DNA of 64,000 nucleotides. Origin: UBA10649 sp965278965 (GTDB lineage: Bacteria > Actinomycetota > Actinomycetes > S36-B12). Location of the stretch: assembly GCA_965278965.1 (NCBI GenBank), contig OZ257127.1:2356001-2420000 (forward strand). The letters run 5' to 3'. How positions within the stretch are numbered: the first letter of the stretch is position 1; each line of letters starts with the position of its first letter. This document shows positions 53,815-62,540 of the stretch, piece after piece. The translations under genes were made by a program, and so were the position numbers. Under the pieces are notes generated by a model, which was not told the origin of the DNA, did not search any database, and saw only the letters and a program-made list of their open reading frames with translations.

Positions 53815-55027
53815 GACGGAGGGCCTCGATCGGTCGGAGGGATGCTGCACGGTTCGCGGGGTAGCTGCCGAAGAACAGGCCGAGCGCGACGGAGACGGCG
53901 AACGCTGCGACGACGGAGGCCGGCATGATCACCGGTGTCACGCCGGCGATCTGGAACCGCGACACGACGAGCGCGACACCGACGCCGATCGCACCGCCGA
54001 GCACCGACAGCACGGTCGCCTCGACCAGGAACTGCCCGAGGATCGCCGACTTGCGGGCGCCGATCGCCTTGCGGATGCCGATCTCGCGCGTCCGCTCGGT
54101 GACCGTGACGAGCATGATGTTGGTGATGCCGATGCCGCCGACGAGCAGGCTGATCCCGGCCACCGCCCCAAGCAGCACGGTGAACACCTGGGTGGTGTCC
54201 TGCACTGTCGAGATGAGGCTCGCCTGATTCTGCACCTGGTAGTCGCGTGCACTCGTGTCAGTGATCTCGTGCCGCTGGTCGAGGATCGCGTACACCTCCT
54301 GCTGGGCGGCGTCCATGTCGTCGGCGTTGTTCACCTGGACGAGGATCGAGCTCAGGCTCCCGTAGCCCGTGAACTGGTCCTGGACCGTCGACAGCGGCGC
54401 GATGATCACGTCGTCCGCGTCCTGGAAACCGCTGCTGCCCTTGGACTCCAGCACGCCGATGACCTCCAGTGGCGTGCCGTTGCAATCCATGGTCTTGCCG
54501 ATCGGGTCGACAGTGCCGAACAGCTCGTCGACGACCGTCTGCCCGATGACGGCGACCCGGCGGGACCCGGTGACGTCGGCGTCGTCGAAATAGGAGCCCT
54601 CCGACACCACCGCGTTCGACGCCCCGAAGTACGAGGGCCACGAGCCGGTGACCGAGCTGTCGTAGCTCGTGCCTTCGTAGGTGCATGACACGGACGAGGT
54701 CGCGACAGGGGCGACGCTCGCGACGTCGGGGGAGAGGACGTCGTCGAGGAGCGCCTCGGCGTCCGAGAGGCTCAGGTCCTTGTACTGGGTGCGTGCCGTG
54801 GTGTCGCCACCCCCGCCGAAGCCGAACGAGCCGCTGCGCACGGTGAGGGTGTTGCTGCCGAGCGAGGCGATGCGGTCAGTGACGGCCTTGGACGACCCGT
54901 TGCCCACGGCGACGAGCACGATGACGGCGGCGACGCCGATGAGGATGCCGAGCATCGTCAGGCCGGACCGGAGCTTGTTCGCGGTGATGCCGGCCAGGCC
55001 GATGCGGACGGTCTCGAGGAAGTTCAT
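53807..55027 (-). CDS. MacB-like ABC transporter permease
   Basis: 406 aa. FtsX/MacB topology: an N-terminal membrane helix (LGILIGVAAVIVLVAVGNGS), a large extracellular domain (about 45-270, with SVSCTYEGTSYDSS), and three C-terminal helices (LLGAVAGISLLVGGIGITNI, LGGAIGVGVALVV, FAVSVALGLFFGSYPA) ending in ASLRPIEALRHE. Such systems are mechanotransmitters for peptides or antibiotics rather than classic pumps. It is encoded between its ATPase and the Gly-rich membrane protein. Confidence 0.92.
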   Translation of the reverse strand: MNFLETVRIGLAGITANKLRSGLTMLGILIGVAAVIVLVAVGNGSSKAVTDRIASLGSNTLTVRSGSFGFGGGGDTTARTQYKDLSLSDAEALLDDVLSPDVASVAPVATSSVSCTYEGTSYDSSVTGSWPSYFGASNAVVSEGSYFDDADVTGSRRVAVIGQTVVDELFGTVDPIGKTMDCNGTPLEVIGVLESKGSSGFQDADDVIIAPLSTVQDQFTGYGSLSSILVQVNNADDMDAAQQEVYAILDQRHEITDTSARDYQVQNQASLISTVQDTTQVFTVLLGAVAGISLLVGGIGITNIMLVTVTERTREIGIRKAIGARKSAILGQFLVEATVLSVLGGAIGVGVALVVSRFQIAGVTPVIMPASVVAAFAVSVALGLFFGSYPANRAASLRPIEALRHE

Positions 55028-55734
55028 GCGCCGGCCCTCGTCATGACGCGGCCGGTGAGTCGGTCGGTCTTGATCAGTCCGTCCACGAGCGTGATGACAC
55101 GGTCCGCGCGCTCGGCGACGTCGTCCTCGTGCGTGATCATGACGATCGTGCGGCCCTGCTCGTGCAGTCGGTCCATCAGGTCGAGGACGTCGGTGGTGGA
55201 GCGGCTGTCCAGGTTTCCCGTCGGCTCGTCCGCGAGCAGCAGTGATGGCTCGGCGACGAGCGCACGCGCTACGGCGACCCGCTGCTGCTGGCCGCCGGAC
55301 AGCTCGTTGGGCTTGTGGTCGACTCGCCCTTCCAGGCCAACCGCCTCGAGCGCACGGATCGCCCGCTCGTGCCGCTCCTTGCGCTTGACCCCGCGGTAGA
55401 CCAGCGGCAGCTCGACGTTCGACAGGGCGCTTGTGCGCGGGATCAGATTGAACGACTGGAAGATGAAGCCGATCTTCCTGTTGCGCACGATCGACAGAGC
55501 CGACTCGTCGAGCGAGTCGATGTTGATCCCGTCGAGGCTGTAGTGCCCGGACGAGGACGTGTCGAGAGCACCGATGATGTTCATCAGCGTCGACTTCCCC
55601 GAGCCCGACGTGCCCATGATGGCCACGTAGTCCCCGCGTTCGATGGTCAGGTCGATCCCGCGCAGTGCGCGTACTTCTGTCTCCCCCAGGCCATACGTCT
55701 TCGTGACGCCCTGAAGGTCGATGACCGCGGTCAT
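55024..55734 (-). CDS. MacB-like/LolD-type ABC ATPase
   Basis: 236 aa from the ATG overlapping the upstream stop. Walker A GTSGSGKST, signature LSGGQQQRVAVARAL, Walker B LLLADEPTGNLDS and GFIFQSFNLIPR are all typical of the MacB/LolD family. Works with the adjacent permease. The order membrane-fusion protein, ATPase, permease is that of MacAB-type tripartite-like exporters in Gram-positive bacteria. Confidence 0.94.
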   Translation of the reverse strand: MTAVIDLQGVTKTYGLGETEVRALRGIDLTIERGDYVAIMGTSGSGKSTLMNIIGALDTSSSGHYSLDGINIDSLDESALSIVRNRKIGFIFQSFNLIPRTSALSNVELPLVYRGVKRKERHERAIRALEAVGLEGRVDHKPNELSGGQQQRVAVARALVAEPSLLLADEPTGNLDSRSTTDVLDLMDRLHEQGRTIVMITHEDDVAERADRVITLVDGLIKTDRLTGRVMTRAGA

Positions 55735-57491
55735 GGCCGGCCCACCGTCACGCCCGCCGGCGGCGCCCCGCCCCCGCCGCCGGCGAAGCCGAGACCTCCG
55801 CCGGGGAACCCGAACCCGGAATCGCTGCTCGAGGTGTCGATCACGACCATCTGGCCCGCTGTCAGGCCCGACGTGATCTCGGTGCCGCTGTCGCCCTCGA
55901 GGCCGGTCTCGACCACGACCGTCGAGTCGACGCCGTTGGATCGGACCGTGACGGTGCTCTGCCCACCTGCGGTCGTGACGGCCGCCGACGGGACCCACAG
56001 CACGCCGCTGGCCTCATCCGTCGTCACGACGACGCTCGCGCTCATGCCCTGGCGGACGTCGTCCGGCGCGTCCTCGATGGTGATCGTCGCGTTGTACGTC
56101 GTGACGGAGCTGCCCTCGGTCGTCGTCGGCAGGATGTCGATCTGCGTGATCGTTCCTTCCGCGGTCTCCGACAGCGCGTCGAACGTGACCTCGGCCTTCT
56201 GACCGACCTTCAGCTTGAGCGCGTCCGCCTCGGAGAAGCTCGCGACGATCTGGTACGAGGCCTTCGGGATCACCGTTGCCACGACCGTGCCCGCCGTGAC
56301 GGAATCGCCGTCCTCGATGTCGACGGAAGCGACCGTCCCGCGGACGGGTGAGCGCAGCACCGTCGCCTTGAGTGCCGACTGCGCCTCTTCGAGCCCTGCC
56401 TGTGCGACCTCGATCGCCGCCTGGCTTGCCGAGATGGTCCCCACCGACGTCGAGACCGCCGCTGCCGTCGCCTGTTGGGAAGCGACCTGGTCCTTGGCGC
56501 TCTGGATCGACTTCTTGTCCGTCGCCAGGCCCTTCTTCTGGGCCAGCTCCGCCGACTCGACGGCCTCCTGCGCCGTCTGCACGTCGTCTGCGTTCTGCTT
56601 CTGCAGCGACGCCTGGAGCTTCTTGAGCGACACGTTCGCCGCCGTCACCTTCGCGTCCGCGTTCGCCAGGCTCTGCTGGCCGGAGATCGACGAGGTCTGC
56701 TGCGCGTTCATCGCGGTCTCGTACGCCTGCTGTGAGCTGATGTACGAGCTGTAGGCGGAGGTGCACTGCGTGCTGCCCGACCCGTACGTCGAGCACGCCG
56801 TGCCATAGCTGTCGAGCGCGGTCTGCTGGTTCGTCTCCGCGTGCTTGACGTTGATGTTCTGCGTGGTCTCGTTCTGCGTCGCGGTCTGCACCGCCTGGTC
56901 ATAGGCCGTCTTCGCGTTCGCCACGTCCGCCTCCGCTGCGCGTAGCTGCGCCCACGCGTCGGTGTCCGGGCAGACCCCGTTCGGGTCCAGGCATGCGTCG
57001 GACCACGACCCCTGCGCCTCGGCAAGGTTCGCCTTCGCCGTCGCGATCGACTGCTCGTAGCCCGTCTTGTTCAGCTTCGCGGACTTCTCCGCGTCTGTGA
57101 CCGCCTGCTGGGCCTGCTCGAGCGTGAGCGCACTTGTCTTGGAGCTGTTGACCGCTTGGACGTACGAGCTCTGGGCGCTGGTCACCGATGCCTGCGCGGC
57201 GCTGTCGTCGAGGGTCGCGAGCTTCTGGTCGGCCTTGACCTTGTCGCCCTGCTTGACCTTCACCGAGTCGACGGTGCCGGTGGTCGAGAAGGAGAGCTGG
57301 AGGGTCCCGGCGGTCTCGACAGTTCCGGTGGCGGTCACCGTCTCTTGCACATCACCCTGCTGGACGCTGACGGTCCGACCGGAGCTCGCGACCTCCTGCT
57401 TGGGGGCGAACAGCCAGACATAGGCGCCGACGCCGACCGCCACGAGGAGCAGGGCCAGGCCGACGTTGATCCACACGATTCGACGCTTCAT
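55731..57491 (-). CDS. membrane-fusion (HlyD/MacA-like) protein
   Basis: 586 aa. An N-terminal membrane anchor (VWINVGLALLLVAVGVGAYV) is followed by the lipoyl-like half motif (TGTVDSVKVKQGDKVKADQK), an unusually long coiled-coil hairpin rich in Gln/Ala/Ser (about 95-370) with two Cys in a loop (CLDPNGVC) and others (CSTYGSGSTQC), the second lipoyl half (LRSPVRGTVASVDIEDGD), and beta-barrel domains. C-terminus is Gly-rich. Divergent from the two-component system, so probably its target. Confidence 0.9.
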   Translation of the reverse strand: MKRRIVWINVGLALLLVAVGVGAYVWLFAPKQEVASSGRTVSVQQGDVQETVTATGTVETAGTLQLSFSTTGTVDSVKVKQGDKVKADQKLATLDDSAAQASVTSAQSSYVQAVNSSKTSALTLEQAQQAVTDAEKSAKLNKTGYEQSIATAKANLAEAQGSWSDACLDPNGVCPDTDAWAQLRAAEADVANAKTAYDQAVQTATQNETTQNINVKHAETNQQTALDSYGTACSTYGSGSTQCTSAYSSYISSQQAYETAMNAQQTSSISGQQSLANADAKVTAANVSLKKLQASLQKQNADDVQTAQEAVESAELAQKKGLATDKKSIQSAKDQVASQQATAAAVSTSVGTISASQAAIEVAQAGLEEAQSALKATVLRSPVRGTVASVDIEDGDSVTAGTVVATVIPKASYQIVASFSEADALKLKVGQKAEVTFDALSETAEGTITQIDILPTTTEGSSVTTYNATITIEDAPDDVRQGMSASVVVTTDEASGVLWVPSAAVTTAGGQSTVTVRSNGVDSTVVVETGLEGDSGTEITSGLTAGQMVVIDTSSSDSGFGFPGGGLGFAGGGGGAPPAGVTVGRP

Positions 57492-57513
57492 GACCGGGAC
57501 ACTCCGGCACGAA

Positions 57514-57567
57514 CCTGTGACGACCCTGCGAGCACGATGCGGGTCACCTGTGAGTTGAGCTCACAGG
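57514..57567. promoter_or_regulatory. CCTGTGA repeats between export operon and two-component system
   Basis: CCTGTGA occurs at 57514-57520 and 57547-57553, starts 33 bp apart (three helical turns). The second copy also pairs with CTCACAGG (57560-57567), forming an 8-bp inverted repeat with a 5-nt centre. A likely binding region for the response regulator. Confidence 0.45.
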
Positions 57568-57621
57568 ACGTTGACAGGAAGCACACAGCGGGCACGAAGG
57601 AGTCCAGGTCAGACTAGGGCG

Positions 57622-58332
57622 GTGATCGCGAAGGCTCCAGAGGCCCGCCTGCTCGTCGTCGACGACGAGCAGAACATCGTCGAGCTCCTGGAGGCCAGCC
57701 TGCGCTTCCACGGCTTCGAGGTGACGACGTGCACCGATGGCGCCAGCGCGCTTCGCGTGGCCAAGCAGGTCGAGCCCGATCTGATGGTGACGGATGTGAT
57801 GATGCCGGGCCTGAACGGCTTCGACCTCGTCCGTAGCCTGCGCGCCGACGGCTACCAGTTCCCCGTGCTGTTCCTCACGGCGAAGGACGGCGTCGAGGAC
57901 CGCGTGAACGGCCTGACAATCGGCGGGGACGACTACATCGTCAAGCCGTTCAGCCTCAGTGAGGTGGTCGCGCGGATCCGCGCCGTGCTCAAGCGCACGG
58001 GCAAGGCGCAGCAGCGCATCACTGCGCGCTTCGTCCTCCAGTACGCGGACCTGGAGCTGGACGACGCCGCGCACGAGGTACGCCGCGGCGGCGACGACAT
58101 CGCGCTGTCCCCGACTGAGTTCCGGTTGCTGCGCTACCTCGTCGAGAACTCGGAGACGGTCGTCAGCAAGGCACAGATCCTCGACACCGTGTGGAACTAC
58201 GACTTCGGCGGCGAGGTGAACGTCGTCGAGTCCTACATCTCCTACCTGCGACGCAAGATCGACGTGGGCCGCCCGCCGCTGATCCACACGATCCGTGGTG
58301 TCGGCTACGTCCTGCGGACCGGAAAGACGTGA
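57622..58332 (+). CDS. OmpR/PhoB-type response regulator
   Basis: 236 aa from GTG 57622; CAGACT (57610-57615) is 6 nt upstream, giving a leaderless start. Receiver domain with DDE (14-16), phospho-acceptor Asp58 in LMVTDVMMPG and Lys in YIVKPFS. Winged-helix DNA-binding domain with LSPTEFRLLRYLVEN and VESYISYLRRKI. Translationally coupled to the kinase gene. It probably controls the divergent export operon; the signal is unknown. Confidence 0.95.
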   Translation: MIAKAPEARLLVVDDEQNIVELLEASLRFHGFEVTTCTDGASALRVAKQVEPDLMVTDVMMPGLNGFDLVRSLRADGYQFPVLFLTAKDGVEDRVNGLTIGGDDYIVKPFSLSEVVARIRAVLKRTGKAQQRITARFVLQYADLELDDAAHEVRRGGDDIALSPTEFRLLRYLVENSETVVSKAQILDTVWNYDFGGEVNVVESYISYLRRKIDVGRPPLIHTIRGVGYVLRTGKT

Positions 58333-59819
58333 TGCACCCGCTGGCCCGGCGTCCGCTTCGGGTGCAGCTGACGGTCTTCATGGTCGTGCTTCTCGGCCTG
58401 GGCCTGCTCGCAACCAGCCTCCTGGCGACTGCCGCGCTACGCGGCTACCTGATCGACCGGGTCGACCAGGAATTGGCGGGTGCATCACGCCCCTTCACGC
58501 AGGTCCGACTGCCCGGCGGGGACATCTTCGGGGGGCAGGCGCGCCCGACCTCCCAGCCGGCGGGCGTCTCGGGATCGACGAGCAGCCCGGACTCGACGAG
58601 CGTGCCCAGCCCGCCGAACCGGTTCTACGTCGCGATCGTCCGCGACGATGTGACGGCGGAGCTGACGACGATCAGCACGCCGACGTCCGGCACGTCGCCG
58701 GCGCTGCCCGAGGTTGGCGAGCTCTCCGGTCACGCCGGCCAGCCGTTCGAGGTGGCGTCGACGAACGGGGACGCGACGTGGCGGGTGCTGGTCACCCCGT
58801 TGGCGGACGGCGCCGGGCTGGCCGTCATCGCGCTGCCGCTGGCTGATGTGGAAGGGACCGTAAGCCGGCTGGTCTTCCTCCAGCTCATCATCGTCGGCCT
58901 GACGGCGCTCGTCGTGACCGGGATCGTCGTGTACCTCGTCGTCCGCCGCAGCCTGCGACCCCTCGACGAGGTGGTGGCCGCGGCGCATGAGATCGCCGAC
59001 GGCGACCTGACTCGCCGCGTGCCGGACATGAGGACAAGTCGCGAGGTCGAGGAGCTCGCGACCTCGTTCAACACGATGATCACGCGGATCGAGGGCGCGT
59101 TCGCCGCGCAGCGGGCCTCCGAGACGCAGGCCCGGCAGTCCGAGGACCGGATGCGCCGGTTCGTCGCGGACGCGAGCCACGAGCTGCGCACGCCCCTGAC
59201 CAGCATCCGGGGCTACGCCGAGCTCATCGAGGAGGGCGCCGCTACGGACCCGGCCCAGGCGCTCGACCGGATCCAGGCCGAGGCGGATCGGATGGGCTCG
59301 CTCGTCGACGACCTCCTCCAGCAGGCGCGAATGGACGAGCAGCGTCCCCTCGACCGTGCGCCCGTGTCCGTCGCCGAGGTCGTGCGTGCGGGCGTCGAGG
59401 CGACCCGCGTCGCCAACCCGGGTCGGGAGGTGCTGCTCAGCGCACCCGACGACGGGCCGTGGATACTCGGCGACGAGCAGCGCCTGCGCCAGGTCGTCGA
59501 CAACCTGCTGTCGAACGCCGTCCGGTACTCCCCGGACGACGAGCCGATAGACGTGCGCGTCGCGACCGCGGCCGCGGGGGGCGGACGCACGGCCGAGGTT
59601 CGCGTGACCGACCGCGGGCCGGGCCTGGCGGCCGGTGAGGCGGAGCACGTGTTCGAGCGGCTCTACCGGACCGACGACGCCCGCAGCCGGGTGAGCGGCG
59701 GCAGCGGCCTGGGCCTGTCGATCGTCCGGTCGATCGTCGCCGCGCACGGCGGCGACGTCTTCGTGGAGAGCGCCCCGGGCGAGGGCGCGACCTTCGGCTT
59801 CACGATCCCCCTCCCCTGA
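58332..59819 (+). CDS. sensor histidine kinase
   Basis: 495 aa from ATG 58332 overlapping the regulator stop (TGATG). Two membrane helices (about 13-37 and 180-205) enclose a 140-residue extracellular sensor rich in Pro/Ser/Thr. HAMP region, then H-box SHELRTPLTSIRGY with His283, N-box VDNLLSNAVRYS, G-boxes RVTDRGPGL and SGLGLSIVRSIV. Belongs to the OmpR-partner class. The extracellular domain shows no recognised ligand fold. Confidence 0.94.
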   Translation: MHPLARRPLRVQLTVFMVVLLGLGLLATSLLATAALRGYLIDRVDQELAGASRPFTQVRLPGGDIFGGQARPTSQPAGVSGSTSSPDSTSVPSPPNRFYVAIVRDDVTAELTTISTPTSGTSPALPEVGELSGHAGQPFEVASTNGDATWRVLVTPLADGAGLAVIALPLADVEGTVSRLVFLQLIIVGLTALVVTGIVVYLVVRRSLRPLDEVVAAAHEIADGDLTRRVPDMRTSREVEELATSFNTMITRIEGAFAAQRASETQARQSEDRMRRFVADASHELRTPLTSIRGYAELIEEGAATDPAQALDRIQAEADRMGSLVDDLLQQARMDEQRPLDRAPVSVAEVVRAGVEATRVANPGREVLLSAPDDGPWILGDEQRLRQVVDNLLSNAVRYSPDDEPIDVRVATAAAGGGRTAEVRVTDRGPGLAAGEAEHVFERLYRTDDARSRVSGGSGLGLSIVRSIVAAHGGDVFVESAPGEGATFGFTIPLP

Positions 59820-59833
59820 CCACCCCCGCCCCC

Positions 59834-59903
59834 GCACGTCCCGCTTTCTGGGACGTGCAGCACGAAGCGGGGGTCGTCGCCGGCGTGTCGTGCTGAACGT
59901 CCC
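59834..59903. terminator. nested, mutually exclusive hairpins between convergent genes
   Basis: Hairpin 1: GCACGTCCC (59834-59842) with GGGACGTGC (59850-59858), 7-nt loop. Hairpin 2: GGGACGTGCAGCACGA (59850-59865) with TCGTGCTGAACGTCCC (59888-59903), 15 of 16 pairs. Both need 59850-59858, so only one can form. Lies between the kinase and msrA stops. Confidence 0.55.
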
Positions 59904-59926
59904 ACCTACTCGGTCGGGACCGGGGC

Positions 59927-60580
59927 CTAGACCAGGGCCGGCAGCGCGAGACCGGTGTTCGCGTGGCAGCGGTAGCCGTTCGGAACCTTGTAGAGGTACT
60001 GCTGGTGCACGTCCTCGGCCAGGTAGTACGGCAGGGCCGCGGCCGGTCGGACCTCTGTGGTGATGTCCGGGTAGCCGCGAGCGGCGATGACCGGCGCGTA
60101 CGCGTCGCGGGTCCGCTCGACGAGCTCCCGCTGCTCGTCAGTCGTCCAGTACACGGCGCTGCGGTACTGCGTGCCGGAGTCGTTGCCCTGACGGAAGCCC
60201 TGCGTCGGGTCGTGGTTCTCCCAGAAGGCCTTCAGCAGGTCGTACTCCGAGAGCTCGGACGGGTCGTACGCGATCATCGCCACCTCCGCGTGCCCGGTCA
60301 GTCCCGTGCACACCTCCTCGTACGTCGGGTTGGGCGTGTACCCGCCCTGGTAGCCGACGCTCGTGGTGACCGCGCCGGGCAGCCGCCACAACAGCTCCTC
60401 AGCGCCCCAGAAGCAGCCCATCGCGAGGTACAGCACACGGGTGCCTTCCGGCCACGGCCCGACCAGCGAGGTGCCGAGGACCGCGTGCGGGAGCGGGTTG
60501 GCCAGCATCGGCGTGGTGCGGCCGGGCAGCGCGGCCTCGGGGCCGACGAGGCGTGACGGCGTCTGACGGAACAGTCCCAT
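59927..60580 (-). CDS. msrA: peptide-methionine (S)-S-oxide reductase MsrA
   Basis: 217 aa from ATG 60580; TACCCT is 6 nt upstream (leaderless). Catalytic Cys56 in LAMGCFWGAEE, then GYQGGYTPNPTYEEVCTG, GHAEV and FWENHDPTQG are standard MsrA motifs; YRCHANTG near the C-terminus provides a recycling Cys. It repairs methionine sulfoxide. Divergent from metB with 34 bp between start codons. Confidence 0.96.
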   Translation of the reverse strand: MGLFRQTPSRLVGPEAALPGRTTPMLANPLPHAVLGTSLVGPWPEGTRVLYLAMGCFWGAEELLWRLPGAVTTSVGYQGGYTPNPTYEEVCTGLTGHAEVAMIAYDPSELSEYDLLKAFWENHDPTQGFRQGNDSGTQYRSAVYWTTDEQRELVERTRDAYAPVIAARGYPDITTEVRPAAALPYYLAEDVHQQYLYKVPNGYRCHANTGLALPALV

Positions 60581-60586
60581 CGGGCC

Positions 60587-60607
60587 AGGGTACGTCGGAC
60601 CTAGGGT
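60587..60607. promoter_or_regulatory. back-to-back leaderless promoters of msrA and metB
   Basis: Minus -10 TACCCT (60587-60592) and plus -10 TAGGGT (60602-60607) lie 9 bp apart, each 6-7 nt from its start codon. The -35 region of each promoter would lie inside the first codons of the other gene. Confidence 0.6.
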
Positions 60608-60614
60608 GTCGGCC

Positions 60615-61769
60615 ATGGACCACTTCTCGACGCGGGCCATCCACGCCGGCCAGGAGCCCGACGCCCTCACCGGCGCGGTTGTTCCCCCGATCTACCAGGT
60701 CTCGACGTTCGCACAGGACGGCGTGGGCGGACTGCGCGGAGGCTACGAGTACTCGCGCAGCGCCAACCCGACCCGCGACGCGCTGCAGGAGTGCCTCGCA
60801 GCGCTCGAGGCGCCAGGCGACGAGAGCGCCCGAGGCCTGGCCTTCGCCTCCGGGCTCGCGGCCGAGGACACCCTGATCCGCGCCCTGTGCGGCCCCGGGT
60901 CGCACGCGGTGATCCCCGACGACGCGTACGGCGGCACATACCGACTGTTCGCCCGGGTCGCCGCACCGTGGGGTGTCGAGGTGACGCCGGCGCCGGTGGC
61001 CGACGCCGCTGCGGTCGCTGCCGCGGTGATCCCCGGCCGGACCCGCCTCGTGTGGGTCGAGACGCCGACGAACCCGTTGCTGTCCATCGCCGACATCGCC
61101 GCCTTGGCCGACGTCGCGCACGCGGCCGGAGCGCTGCTCGTCGTCGACAACACGTTCGCGTCGCCCTACCTGCAGCAGCCGCTCGCGCTCGGGGCCGACA
61201 TCGTCGTGCACAGCACGACGAAGTACCTCGGGGGCCACAGCGACACCGTCGGCGGTGCGCTCGTCGTGCGCGACCCTGAGCTCGCCGAGCGTCTGGCCTT
61301 CCACCAGAACGCGATGGGCGCGATCCCCGGCCCGTTCGACTCCTGGCTCGTGCTCCGCGGGATCCGGACGCTGGCGGTTCGGATGGACCGCCACTGCGCG
61401 AACGCCCGGACGATCGCCGAGTTCCTCGTCGGGCATCCCGCGGTCTCCCGCGTCCGCTGGCCCGGGCTGCCCGACCATCCGGGCCATGACGTCGCCGCTC
61501 GGCAGATGAGCGACTTCGGCGGGATGGTGTCGTTCCAGGTGGCCGCAGGGGAGGCCGCCGCGCTGGAGGTCTGCTCCCGGACCCGGCTGTTCACGCTGGC
61601 GGAGTCGCTCGGCGGCGTCGAGTCGCTCATCGAGCACCCGGCCCGCATGACGCACGCCTCCGCGGCCGGCACGCCGCTCGAGGTTCCCGCCGACCTCATC
61701 CGCCTCTCGGTCGGGATCGAGGACGTCGTCGACCTGCAGGACGACCTCGACCGCGCGCTGTCCGCCTGA
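60615..61769 (+). CDS. metB: cystathionine gamma-synthase/lyase, MetB type
   Basis: 384 aa from ATG 60615. PLP-fold Cys/Met-metabolism enzyme: TRAIHAGQEPD, STFAQDGVGGLRGGYEYSR, Schiff-base Lys203 in VVHSTTKYLGGHSD and SLGGVESLIEHPARMTH. The N-terminal words are nearly those of mycobacterial MetB. It joins an activated homoserine with cysteine, or cleaves cystathionine in the reverse direction; with cbs at 45.4 kb both directions are conceivable. Confidence 0.92.
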   Translation: MDHFSTRAIHAGQEPDALTGAVVPPIYQVSTFAQDGVGGLRGGYEYSRSANPTRDALQECLAALEAPGDESARGLAFASGLAAEDTLIRALCGPGSHAVIPDDAYGGTYRLFARVAAPWGVEVTPAPVADAAAVAAAVIPGRTRLVWVETPTNPLLSIADIAALADVAHAAGALLVVDNTFASPYLQQPLALGADIVVHSTTKYLGGHSDTVGGALVVRDPELAERLAFHQNAMGAIPGPFDSWLVLRGIRTLAVRMDRHCANARTIAEFLVGHPAVSRVRWPGLPDHPGHDVAARQMSDFGGMVSFQVAAGEAAALEVCSRTRLFTLAESLGGVESLIEHPARMTHASAAGTPLEVPADLIRLSVGIEDVVDLQDDLDRALSA

Positions 61770-61770
61770 C

Positions 61771-62448
61771 ATGACGACGGGCGCGCCGATCGAAAGAGGC
61801 CCGTCGGCCCCAACTCGCGGCGAGTCCCGATGGCCGATGGCCGCGGCCATCGTCGCGGTCGCCGTGCTCCACGAGACGCTGCCCTCGCAGCTCACCGTGC
61901 AGTCCTCGAAGTTCCTGCCCTGGTTTGCGATCGTGGTTCTGCTCGCCCTCGTGATCGGCGACCCGGGGCGCATCGACCGTGTCCGCGTGTGGCTGCGAGT
62001 GCTGACGGACGTGCTCATCGCGGTGATCACGCTGGCGAACACCTACGCCGCCTTCCGACTCGTCGCCGACATCATCGACGGTTCGTCGTTCGCCCAGCCG
62101 CGCGAGCTGCTGTACGCGGGGGCAGCCGTGTGGCTGACGAACGTCGTCGCGTTCGCGCTGTGGTACTGGGACCTGGACCGGGGCGGCGCGGCCGAACGGG
62201 CGCGAGGGACGGCCCGGACCCCGGCGTTCATCTTCCCGGAGATGCAGCACACGGACCACGTGCGACCTGACTGGCAGCCGGCGTTCGTCGACTACCTCTC
62301 CTTCTCGTTCGCGACGGCGACGGCGTTCAGCCCGACGGACGTCTCGGCGATCAAGCCGTGGGCGAAACTCCTCGCCGTGTGCGAGGCACTCGTGTCGCTC
62401 GCGCTCGCGGCCCTGGTCATAGCCCGGGCGATCAACGTCCTCACCTAG
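61771..62448 (+). CDS. membrane protein with ion-channel-like C-terminal half
   Basis: 225 aa, starting 1 nt after the metB stop. Five or six predicted helices. The end YLSFSFATATAFSPTDVSAI and KPWAKLLAVCEALVSLALAA resembles the pore-helix plus last helix of two-TM potassium channels, but TVGYG is replaced by TAFSPTD, as in DUF1345-like proteins. A Trp/Asp-rich loop (WYWDLDRGGAAERAR) precedes it. Ion conduction is unproven. Probably co-transcribed with metB. Confidence 0.75.
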   Translation: MTTGAPIERGPSAPTRGESRWPMAAAIVAVAVLHETLPSQLTVQSSKFLPWFAIVVLLALVIGDPGRIDRVRVWLRVLTDVLIAVITLANTYAAFRLVADIIDGSSFAQPRELLYAGAAVWLTNVVAFALWYWDLDRGGAAERARGTARTPAFIFPEMQHTDHVRPDWQPAFVDYLSFSFATATAFSPTDVSAIKPWAKLLAVCEALVSLALAALVIARAINVLT

Positions 62449-62540
62449 GCGGGGTGATTCGGCGCGGCCGCTTGCCCGGTTCGTCCCACACCGTGCCAGA
62501 AACGGCTAGCGTCGCCCCCGGTCCGAGCCCGGGAGGCACC

